Assembly (NCBI GenBank): GCA_007125435.1
Contig: SLDF01000146.1
Span: forward strand, 1-15,187
DNA length: 15,187 bases
DNA from: Saprospiraceae bacterium
Lineage (GTDB): Bacteria; Bacteroidota; Bacteroidia; Chitinophagales; Saprospiraceae
Direction of reading: 5' to 3'
The stretch's first letter is position 1; every line of letters starts with the position of its first letter. Below are positions 1 through 6,235 of the stretch, one piece after another. The position numbers were made by a program, and so were the translations under genes. The notes beneath the pieces were generated by a model. It saw nothing but the letters and a program-made list of their open reading frames with translations, was not told the DNA's origin and searched no databases.

Positions 1-1602
1 ATGATGGATCTGGCCACCCTTGGCAAATGGCTGGAAGGTCTGGAAGAGCGCATGCCTACCAAACAAGCAACCATCGCTGCTGAAGTACTGAAAGAAATAC
101 GATTACGTGTTAAATTTTTGCTGGATGTAGGTCTGGAATATCTGACATTGGACAGACAGGCGCGCACACTCTCAGGTGGTGAGTCCCAGCGAACGCGATT
201 GGCCAATCAAATAGGCTCTCAGTTGTCAGGTATTACTTACATCATGGATGAGCCCAGCATAGGCCTGCATCAACGGGATAACCAGCGCTTGATCCAATCC
301 CTACGCAGCCTGTGCGATATTGGTAACTCTGTCATAGTAGTAGAGCACGATAAGGACATTATGCTCGCTTCAGATTACCTTATAGACCTTGGCCCCGGAG
401 CAGGTAAGCACGGTGGAGAGTTGGTGGCTGAAGGCACACCTGAAACATTCATAGCTTCGACATCGCTTACAGCTGACTATCTGGCCAATAGAGCCTACAT
501 CGAATTACCGGACCAAAGACGGAAAGGAAATGGTAAGTTTTTAAAACTGTCAGGTGCGAGTGGCAACAACTTACACGAAGTAGACCTTAAATTACCACTC
601 GGTACATTTGTCTGTGTGACAGGTGTATCCGGCAGTGGCAAATCAACCCTCATAAATGAGACGCTGTATCCGATCTTGAGACAGCACTTTTATAAGTCTC
701 TGAAAGACCCGATGCCATATAAAAAAGTTGAAGGTCTGGAGCATTTGGACAAAGTGGTAGAAATAGACCAGTCTCCCATAGGTCGTACGCCGAGATCAAA
801 CCCCGCTACCTATACCAATGTCTTTAATGACATTCGTAAAATTTTCTCAGAACTTCCGGAGTCAAAAATCAGAGGCTATAAACCCGGACGCTTTTCATTC
901 AATGTGAAGGGTGGTCGATGCGAGACCTGTCAGGGAGGTGGTAAGCGCGTCATAGAGATGAACTTCTTACCGGATGTACTCGTAGACTGTGAAACGTGCA
1001 TGGGCAAAAGGTACAATAGAGAAACCCTGGAAATACTGTATAAAAGCAAGTCCATTAGCGATGTATTGAACATGACAGTTGATGAAGCTGTAGCGTTCTT
1101 TGAGCATGTCCCCAACATCCACAGGAAAGTCAAAACACTGCAGGAAGTGGGTCTGGGCTATATAACACTCGGGCAGCAAGCCACTACACTATCGGGAGGC
1201 GAAGCCCAGCGTGTAAAGCTCTCAGAAGAACTGGCAAAAAGAGATACCGGCAACACACTGTACATACTAGATGAGCCGACTACCGGCCTTCACTTTGAAG
1301 ATATAAAGCACTTGCTACACGTATTGCAAAGATTGGTCAACAAAGGCAATACCGTCATTGTGATAGAGCATAACCTAGACGTAGTCAAAGTAGCGGATTA
1401 CATTATAGATCTGGGGCCTGAGGGCGGATCAGGTGGCGGCTACATCATAAGCGAAGGCACCCCTGAAAAAATTGCCCAAAAAACAGACACCCATACAGGC
1501 TTTTACTTGGAAAAGGAATTGAAGATGACGCCAGGCTATAAGCCTGTGAAGAAGAGAGCTACTACATCAAGAAAACAAACAAAGTCCAAAAAAGCAGTCT
1601 GA
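1..1602 (+). CDS. uvrA: UvrABC excinuclease subunit A, C-terminal part (5' end outside window)
   Basis: UvrA is the damage-recognition ATPase of nucleotide excision repair; it acts as a dimer on DNA in the cytoplasm and loads UvrB. About 533 of the usual roughly 940 residues are present, so the N-terminal ATP-binding half starts outside the window, and the ATG at base 1 is probably internal. Seen in order: first ABC signature LSGGESQR (residues 57-64), first Walker B with D83-E84, second Walker A GVSGSGKST (208-216), zinc-finger cysteines C307, C310, C330 and C333, second signature LSGGEAQR (397-404), second Walker B YILDEP (421-426). The reading frame is intact. The last 20 or so residues form a Lys/Arg/Thr-rich tail. 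The next gene starts about 130 nt downstream and is probably a separate unit. Confidence 0.98.
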   Translation: MMDLATLGKWLEGLEERMPTKQATIAAEVLKEIRLRVKFLLDVGLEYLTLDRQARTLSGGESQRTRLANQIGSQLSGITYIMDEPSIGLHQRDNQRLIQSLRSLCDIGNSVIVVEHDKDIMLASDYLIDLGPGAGKHGGELVAEGTPETFIASTSLTADYLANRAYIELPDQRRKGNGKFLKLSGASGNNLHEVDLKLPLGTFVCVTGVSGSGKSTLINETLYPILRQHFYKSLKDPMPYKKVEGLEHLDKVVEIDQSPIGRTPRSNPATYTNVFNDIRKIFSELPESKIRGYKPGRFSFNVKGGRCETCQGGGKRVIEMNFLPDVLVDCETCMGKRYNRETLEILYKSKSISDVLNMTVDEAVAFFEHVPNIHRKVKTLQEVGLGYITLGQQATTLSGGEAQRVKLSEELAKRDTGNTLYILDEPTTGLHFEDIKHLLHVLQRLVNKGNTVIVIEHNLDVVKVADYIIDLGPEGGSGGGYIISEGTPEKIAQKTDTHTGFYLEKELKMTPGYKPVKKRATTSRKQTKSKKAV

Positions 1603-1730
1603 TATATGGTACCATTTTATGATTAATACGCTTTGTGTGTAAAAAATAAGAAGCTGTTAGGACACAATTGCCCAACAATGACGTTATCCTTATTGTGTGT
1701 GGGTTATTAAACAAAATAAATCTGAGTCAT
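1603..1730. other. Intergenic uvrA-DUF4197 with short repeats
   Basis: This 128-base gap holds a perfect 10-bp palindrome ATGGTACCAT at 1606-1615 just after the uvrA stop. An 8-mer TTGTGTGT occurs twice (1633-1640 and 1693-1700). ACACAAT (1662-1668) is complementary to ATTGTGT (1692-1698), and the smaller ATTG/CAAT hairpin overlaps the left arm and extends into the loop. No clear promoter box or U-tract terminator is visible, so a regulatory role is only possible. Confidence 0.3.
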
Positions 1731-2438
1731 ATGAAAAGAATAATTGCTTTACTTATTGTCGTTACGAGCTTTACGGCTTGTGCTGAGTTACAAAAATTAT
1801 TGGATACTGGCAGTGGTTTGACGACGACCGAGGTAGCGATGGGCTTGAAGGAAGCTCTAGAGGTGGGTATCACTAATGGAGCAGACGTCCTGTCCGCCCG
1901 AGACGGATATCTGGGAAGTGCATACAAAATCTTACTACCAGAAGAAGCCAGACAGATCACCAATCGTCTCCAAGCCATACCGGGCTTTAATATGGTAGAA
2001 GATGTCATCATAGAGCGCATCAATAGAGCCGCTGAAGATGCTGCCAGCCGAGCCAGACCTATTTTTGTGGCAGCCATAAGGAGTATGACATTCGAGGACG
2101 CGATGGGTATCTTGATGGGGCCTGATGATGCAGCTACTAATTATCTGCACAGAGTCACATACGATGCACTATACCAAGAGTTTAATCCGGTCATCCTGGA
2201 ATCCCTCAATAAATTCAATGCTATAGACTATTGGGAAGATGCGGTTACAGCATACAATCGAATCCCATTTATCCAGCAAGCGAACCCTCGTCTTGACGAT
2301 TATGTAACGACTCAAGCTTTGGTAGGCCTATTTGATATGGTAAAAAAAGAAGAGCATGGCATCAGGACTGATGTAAGTAAGAGGTCTACAGATTTATTAA
2401 GACGAGTCTTTGCCAGACAAGATGGAGCACGTTCATAA
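1731..2438 (+). CDS. DUF4197 family lipoprotein
   Basis: A 235-residue protein of unknown biochemical role, matching from memory the DUF4197 family found as predicted lipoproteins in many Gram-negative bacteria. Family-like blocks include a GLKEAL segment near the N terminus, a run like AEDAASRARPIF, MTFEDAMGILMGPDDAATNYL in the middle, AYNRIPF, and a C-terminal DYVTTQALVGLF followed by STDLLRRVF. I chose the ATG at 1731 because it gives a compact type II signal peptide: KR, a hydrophobic stretch IIALLIVV, then FTAC with the lipidated cysteine at residue 17. A longer in-frame start at 1668 would put 21 mostly polar residues before the signal. The protein is expected to be anchored in a membrane facing the periplasm. 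It looks monocistronic, since both flanking gaps exceed 100 nt. Confidence 0.92.
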   Translation: MKRIIALLIVVTSFTACAELQKLLDTGSGLTTTEVAMGLKEALEVGITNGADVLSARDGYLGSAYKILLPEEARQITNRLQAIPGFNMVEDVIIERINRAAEDAASRARPIFVAAIRSMTFEDAMGILMGPDDAATNYLHRVTYDALYQEFNPVILESLNKFNAIDYWEDAVTAYNRIPFIQQANPRLDDYVTTQALVGLFDMVKKEEHGIRTDVSKRSTDLLRRVFARQDGARS

Positions 2439-2490
2439 CACATATTAAGCGTTCGTGCCTTTCTCTATCAAAAATCAATCGAGGTTTTGA

Positions 2491-2511
2491 CTCACAAAAA
2501 AAGTGGGTGAG
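2491..2511. other. Small hairpin upstream of yqeY-like gene
   Basis: CTCAC (2491-2495) and GTGAG (2507-2511) form a 5-bp stem around an A-rich loop in the 108-nt gap before the YqeY-like gene. There is no T-run on either side, so it does not look like an intrinsic terminator. It could be an element of the 5' leader or chance. Confidence 0.25.
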
Positions 2512-2546
2512 ACGTCCATTATCATACGTTATTAAAATTAACAACT

Positions 2547-2993
2547 ATGACACTAGAAGAAAAGATAAATGCTGACTTAAAGAGCGCTATGAAGGCGGGC
2601 GATAAGGCGGCCCTTAGAACTATAAGAAGTATAAAATCTGCCATTATGTTGGCAAATACTGATGGAAGCGGCCAGACCATGGACGCTACTAAAGAAATTG
2701 CTCTGCTATCAAAATTGCTCAAGCAAAGACAAGATTCTAAAAAAATCTATGAAGATCAGGGTAGAAGTGATCTTGCAGCAACGGAAGCAGAGGAGATCGA
2801 AGTGATCCAAAGATATTTACCAGCCCAGCTGAGTGATGCAGATTTGGAAGCTGCTATTGACGACATCATCAGTCGTACCGGTGCGTCGTCAATGAAAGAA
2901 ATGGGTAAGGTCATGGGTATGGCCAATTCGACATTAGCCGGCCAGGCTGAAGGTGCCAGGATAGCTGCTGTAGTCAAGTCAAAATTGAGCTAA
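2547..2993 (+). CDS. YqeY/GatB-like domain protein
   Basis: A 148-residue cytoplasmic protein of the YqeY family, which shares the helical tail domain of GatB, the amidotransferase subunit that makes Gln-tRNA(Gln). The freestanding family is thought to relate to tRNA or aminoacyl-tRNA metabolism, but its reaction is not established. Family features are the start MTLEEKINADLKSAMKAGD, a helical RTIRSIKSAI segment, KQRQDS followed by IYEDQGRSDLAATEAEEI, the block IQRYLPAQLSD, and the C-terminal MGKVMG...AEGARIAAVVKSKL. Length is normal for the family and nothing is missing. It ends 10 nt before the convergent stop of the minus-strand toroid gene, so the two transcripts probably overlap at their 3' ends. 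Confidence 0.95.
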   Translation: MTLEEKINADLKSAMKAGDKAALRTIRSIKSAIMLANTDGSGQTMDATKEIALLSKLLKQRQDSKKIYEDQGRSDLAATEAEEIEVIQRYLPAQLSDADLEAAIDDIISRTGASSMKEMGKVMGMANSTLAGQAEGARIAAVVKSKLS

Positions 2994-3003
2994 AGCTGAG
3001 TTT

Positions 3004-4086
3004 TTACTTACGTTGATCCAATTGGCTGATTTCTTTTTGCCAGGCATCGTGGTTGTTTCCAATCTGTAGAATGGCGTCCAGAAAAAATTTCGCGGCCCAA
3101 TTGGGATACTTGAGTCGCATATAAGGTCCCCATATAGGCACTGAACCGGGTAGAGCGCCACTTAAGTTCTTGTCCAGGGCATGGGTAATTTGGTCATCCC
3201 AAATAGAATGCAATAGCCATACAGCTTGGTTGTTCATCTGATCATCTCGAGTGTGGGTAAATAGACGAGATCCCAAAACAGACAGTTGTGCATGTCCGGT
3301 GCTGCATCTATAGCTATAATCGCCTTGCCATGATACATCATAGCTGCCGGCCAGCCCCTTCTCCGGATGAATGGTCTTCATTATTGAGGTGAATCCATTG
3401 GCTGCTTTGTTGATAAGGTCTCCTCTTTGAGTAAGTAGTCCTACTTCAAAACAGCCTCTCAAGGTGTACGCTATGGTATGTGTAAATGCTCTATCACTGC
3501 CCTCGAAGCCCCACGATCTGAAAGCATGCTGTGGGGTCACTTTTTGTGTAAATATATCAATAGCTTGATGGCAGCACTGCAATAGTGGCTGGCTCTGCAG
3601 GTGCTCAGCTAAAAGAAGGTAAGCCCATATGGCTCTAAAATAATAGGTTGGTACAGTGGTCCAGTCATGGTCTTTGTACCTGTTCGTCACCCAGTTGGCC
3701 AATTGCTCCAGAGCATCTTGTCTTTTTGGGTCAAACGATTTTTGTTCTAGTCTGAGCAGACCAAAGGTTATCATGCCGGAATTGAAGAAGCTTGGTGTCT
3801 GATTATTAGCCAGTAAAGCCGGAAACGCTCCCTGGCCCAACTGCTGTGACAATAACCACTCTCCGCATTGATGAGCAATATCTTCTAAGGGTAAATCAGG
3901 AAAAACAGTCTGGTAGTCAAGAAGCGTTTCTATGATGTATCCTGTTGTTTCGGGATAGCCCAGGTGCCAACCTGTCAATGGATATCGCCATCTCGAATAG
4001 ATGTGAGAAGAGCCTTTGTATCCGGTTGCCTCTATGCTTGTGCACAGCCAATCTATACTAAGGCGAGCCTTCATTTTCAGCGTCAT
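3004..4086 (-). CDS. Predicted alpha/alpha-toroid protein (terpene-cyclase/prenyltransferase-like fold)
   Basis: A 360-residue protein without signal peptide or membrane helix. It is Trp/Tyr-rich with repeated helical segments. Notable blocks are GYPETTGY (43-50), QGAFP (85-89), FNSGMITFGLL (101-111), FTHTIAYTLRG (201-211), STGHAQLS (262-269), and a C-terminal GALPGSVPIWG (310-320) followed by YPNWAAKFFLDAIL (327-340). From memory these blocks recur in uncharacterised alpha/alpha-barrel proteins often found in polysaccharide gene clusters and labelled squalene-cyclase-like; the substrate is unknown. I do not see the DxDD or QW motifs of true squalene-hopene cyclases, so cyclase activity is not supported. 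The gene starts 20 nt after the rsmA stop and is probably cotranscribed with it. An in-frame ATG four codons further in is an alternative start. Confidence 0.65.
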   Translation of the reverse strand: MTLKMKARLSIDWLCTSIEATGYKGSSHIYSRWRYPLTGWHLGYPETTGYIIETLLDYQTVFPDLPLEDIAHQCGEWLLSQQLGQGAFPALLANNQTPSFFNSGMITFGLLRLEQKSFDPKRQDALEQLANWVTNRYKDHDWTTVPTYYFRAIWAYLLLAEHLQSQPLLQCCHQAIDIFTQKVTPQHAFRSWGFEGSDRAFTHTIAYTLRGCFEVGLLTQRGDLINKAANGFTSIMKTIHPEKGLAGSYDVSWQGDYSYRCSTGHAQLSVLGSRLFTHTRDDQMNNQAVWLLHSIWDDQITHALDKNLSGALPGSVPIWGPYMRLKYPNWAAKFFLDAILQIGNNHDAWQKEISQLDQRK

Positions 4087-4106
4087 CTTCTGGGCGTAAA
4101 GGTTGG

Positions 4107-4904
4107 TTAATACTTTTTATTGGCCTCGACGAATTTGGTCAGCTCAATAAAGTCTTCTAGAGAAAGCCGTTCGGGTCTTTGATCGAAAAAAGAATCTTTC
4201 AATGCCTGATCATCAGCGACCAGTGACTTGATTGTATTTCTGAGCATTTTTCGACGCTTGCCAAATGCCGTCTTTACGACTATTCTAAAGAGATCGGGGT
4301 CGCAGTCTAGCTCTTCATTGTCTTTGCGCTCTAGCCTGATGACAGCAGATTTGACTTTGGGCGGAGGTGTGAAAGAACCCGGATTAACTGAAAATAAATA
4401 TTCGCCACTGTAATAAGCTTGAACTAAAACAGATATGACGCCATAGGTCTTATTACCCGGTGGTGCAATAACGCGCTCTGCAAGTTCCTTTTGAAACATG
4501 CCGACCATCTCCGGTATGAATGCTCTATACTCTATGAGCTTTATCAGGATTTGTGAGGATATATTGTAGGGAAAATTGCCGATCAGACTGAAAGAACGCC
4601 CATCAAAAACTTGTGACAAATCTACCTTCAAAAAGTCATCTAATATGACCTTACCCCTTATCTCTTCATAATAGAACTCAAGGTAGTTTACCATGTCCCG
4701 ATCTGCTTCTACAGCGACGTATTCAATGTCTTTTTGAAGTAAGTATTTACTCAAAACACCTTTGCCGGGTCCAACTTCTAAAACGGCGTTAGTGGCATCG
4801 GTTCGAATGAGACTATTAGAGATGCGGAGGGCGATATCCTCAGAATTGAGAAAATGTTGTCCAAAGGACTTTTTAGCTTTCATGATATAAGCGTGAGTGG
4901 CCAT
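4107..4904 (-). CDS. rsmA: 16S rRNA (adenine(1518)-N(6)/adenine(1519)-N(6))-dimethyltransferase RsmA (KsgA)
   Basis: RsmA uses S-adenosylmethionine to dimethylate two adjacent adenines in the 3'-terminal helix 45 of 16S rRNA, a late check on 30S assembly. The 265-residue length is normal. Diagnostic motifs are KKSFGQHFL at the N terminus, the SAM-binding LEVGPGKG (residues 42-49), the acidic VEAD pair (65-68), the catalytic NFPY (110-113), and FTPPPKVKSAV (178-188). The C-terminal helical domain is complete. The in-frame ATG at codon 8 (4881-4883) precedes KAKKSFGQHFL directly and fits many homologues, so translation may start there rather than at 4904. A TATATTTG box lies 29 nt upstream of the longer start. 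The toroid gene follows after 20 nt, consistent with a two-gene operon. Confidence 0.98.
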   Translation of the reverse strand: MATHAYIMKAKKSFGQHFLNSEDIALRISNSLIRTDATNAVLEVGPGKGVLSKYLLQKDIEYVAVEADRDMVNYLEFYYEEIRGKVILDDFLKVDLSQVFDGRSFSLIGNFPYNISSQILIKLIEYRAFIPEMVGMFQKELAERVIAPPGNKTYGVISVLVQAYYSGEYLFSVNPGSFTPPPKVKSAVIRLERKDNEELDCDPDLFRIVVKTAFGKRRKMLRNTIKSLVADDQALKDSFFDQRPERLSLEDFIELTKFVEANKKY

Positions 4905-4933
4905 AGTAATAAGTATCTACGTCCCTTTGAGAT

Positions 4934-4941
4934 CAAATATA
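4934..4941 (-). promoter_or_regulatory. Candidate -7 box of the rsmA promoter
   Basis: Read on the minus strand these bases are TATATTTG, a perfect match to the Bacteroidota TAnnTTTG element, 29 nt before the ATG at 4904. The expected -33 TTTG is only approximated by a T-run about 19-20 nt upstream. The flanking DNA is very AT-rich. The match, orientation and distance support a promoter, but the transcription start is not determined. Confidence 0.5.
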
Positions 4942-5019
4942 AAACATATTTTTAATATAAAAAACTTATCATATGAAAAACATGCTTTATTGTATCCACT
5001 CCTTTCAAAGCAATCACTG

Positions 5020-5165
5020 AGATTGCATCAGCGATGTGAAGTGGTGGCGTAGCGAATGCGAAGCCAGACTCGATGGAGCATAAAGCGGAATCGAGGCCGA
5101 ACGAAGAGTGAGCCACGTAACGTAGCGACCCAAGGACGACAGGACGAGGGTGATGCCCAAAGATA
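5020..5165. repeat. GC-rich structured element, probable dispersed repeat or structured RNA
   Basis: Between AT-rich flanks lies a block clearly richer in G+C, full of CGA and CGAAG words. CTCGAT (5069-5074) and ATCGAG (5090-5095) form a perfect 6-bp stem with a 15-nt loop. GTGGC (5044-5048) can pair with GCCAC (5113-5117) to enclose it, or 5046-5065 can form its own imperfect hairpin. CGTAGCGA occurs twice (5048-5055 and 5122-5129). A 73-codon frame crosses it on the minus strand, but its translation looks like the low-information peptides produced by such repeats, so I do not call it a gene. I recall similar CGAAG-rich blocks repeated in Bacteroidota genomes; that is memory, not a search. 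Confidence 0.5.
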
Positions 5166-5187
5166 TAAACCACTACAGATTATAAGG

Positions 5188-5754
5188 TCAATCGCTTTCG
5201 GTATCTTCTTTCTCTAATGAGGATTCTTTTATCAGAAAGTCATAATCTCTGCCGTAATAATTGTTGGTGAGGTATGCCGCTGCGAGACCGACAAGAAGGG
5301 TGACGGAAAGCTTGAGCCATGTGTCGCTCTTCTGATCATAGCTGAGATTGATCAGAGAAAATGCAAGTGGAAAACCCCCGACCAGCAGCATTAACGACTC
5401 TCTGCGTCGCTGACGAGTGTACTTGCGCCAGGATTTCAGAAAAGACTTTCCCTGCCGGCTCATGGGTCCAAATGCCTGCTTACCTTTCAGGGAAAACAGT
5501 AAAAATAGGAGCGCGCCAAGAGCATAGCTGAGCCAGGACAGATGGAGGGCCTGCTCAGAATACGCTAAGGTGATGAGGCCATAGTGGATGCTCAGCAAAA
5601 AAAGCCCAACTCCCGCAGGGATGATCAATGCGATATTGAGACGTTTTGCCTCTTGCTTGAGCCTGTTTGTCTTCCACTTTTCGTCTTCCTCCGGATGCAC
5701 ACCGAAGTGGTGTAAGTATTTATTAAAACCTTCTTTGTACCGCTCGTCTGACAT
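5188..5754 (-). CDS. Four-helix integral membrane protein of unknown function
   Basis: A 188-residue protein that I do not recognise. Seen: a charged N-terminal cytosolic-looking part with an HFGVHPEEDEKW segment (16-27), then four predicted membrane segments at about residues 41-59, 72-89, 121-138 and 147-163. A strongly basic loop containing SWRKYTRQRRRES lies between helices 2 and 3 (108-120). The tail is acidic and ends EKEDTESD. There is no signal peptide. By the positive-inside rule the basic loop, and hence both termini, should be cytoplasmic. It stands alone between the GC-rich element and a long AT-rich leader region. Two TATCTTTA octamers, one base off TAnnTTTG, lie 52-75 nt upstream on its strand (5806-5813 and 5822-5829) and may hold its promoter. 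Confidence 0.8.
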   Translation of the reverse strand: MSDERYKEGFNKYLHHFGVHPEEDEKWKTNRLKQEAKRLNIALIIPAGVGLFLLSIHYGLITLAYSEQALHLSWLSYALGALLFLLFSLKGKQAFGPMSRQGKSFLKSWRKYTRQRRRESLMLLVGGFPLAFSLINLSYDQKSDTWLKLSVTLLVGLAAAYLTNNYYGRDYDFLIKESSLEKEDTESD

Positions 5755-5932
5755 TGTGATTTTTTAGCAATAGAAACGTGTATAACCCGACTTGAGTTTC
5801 GCATGTAAAGATATGGTGGATTAAAGATAGCTTTATCATTAATGGCTAATGAATAAAATTTTTTCTTAGTGGCTACAGGCAAAAATAATAATGGTTGTGA
5901 GTAAATAATGTGCAATTATTTATAAATAAATG

Positions 5933-5955
5933 CCTCTAAAGCAAACTATTAGAGG
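5933..5955. other. Perfect 7-bp hairpin in the leader region
   Basis: CCTCTAA (5933-5939) and TTAGAGG (5949-5955) are exact reverse complements around a 9-nt loop. No plus-strand gene ends upstream and no T-run follows, so it is unlikely to be a terminator. An operator or RNA element for the 6236 gene is possible. Confidence 0.4.
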
Positions 5956-6055
5956 TGGATTGACGGTATATAGAGGTGAAACCGATATGTAACAGTCTGT
6001 GATGAAGTTATCTTTTTTTACTCAAGTATTACTGATTTTAATAATATGGTATGGT

Positions 6056-6085
6056 TTTGGTAGTATAATGGATTGATATACTTTG
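6056..6085 (+). promoter_or_regulatory. Possible promoter for the giant surface protein
   Basis: TTTG at 6056-6059 is followed after 19 nt by TACTTTG at 6079-6085, which resembles the TTTG / TAnnTTTG pair of Bacteroidota with one base missing in the -7 box. It would leave a leader of about 145 nt before the ATG at 6236. The match is imperfect, so this is tentative. Confidence 0.3.
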
Positions 6086-6235
6086 TAAGATAGATATTTA
6101 CGCATGATGATTAATTGTGATGAGGTGTTTTTAGCGTTCATCTGGGTAAGTAAAGAAGTAACATCATATGAGAAATCGGTAAGTGCATATGGTACTTAAT
6201 TAATAGGGAAAAGAATAAATTAAAAGATCATCTAT

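Larger units (their letters stand above)
5755..6235. other. 481-base AT-rich divergent intergenic region
   Basis: No convincing gene is seen here. The region separates the minus-strand membrane protein gene from the plus-strand giant surface-protein gene and should contain both promoters. It holds two TAAAGATA octamers 16 bp apart (5806-5813 and 5822-5829), a 7-bp perfect hairpin at 5933-5955, two AGAGGTG copies around 5951-5978, and an imperfect Bacteroidota-type promoter near 6056-6085. Confidence 0.6.

Noticed and set aside
1668..1730. Longer start for the DUF4197 lipoprotein
   Set aside because: It would place 21 mostly polar residues before a good lipoprotein signal peptide; the ATG at 1731 fits far better.
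2994..3010. Terminator between the convergent yqeY-like and toroid genes
   Set aside because: The only pairing is AGCT with AGCT around a 2-nt loop, too tight to fold, despite a nearby T-run.
4952..5173. 73-codon minus-strand frame across the GC-rich element
   Set aside because: Its translation has no domain, start signal or charge pattern typical of a protein, and it mirrors the repeat content; better explained as a repeat or RNA.
5625..5915. 96-codon minus-strand frame overlapping the membrane-protein start
   Set aside because: It overlaps the first 43 codons of the membrane protein in another frame and has no coherent hydrophobic or domain pattern.
6064..6069. TATAAT hexamer as a sigma-70 -10 box
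   Set aside because: The primary sigma factor of Bacteroidota does not use this box, and no suitable -35 lies upstream; the hexamer is expected by chance in AT-rich DNA.
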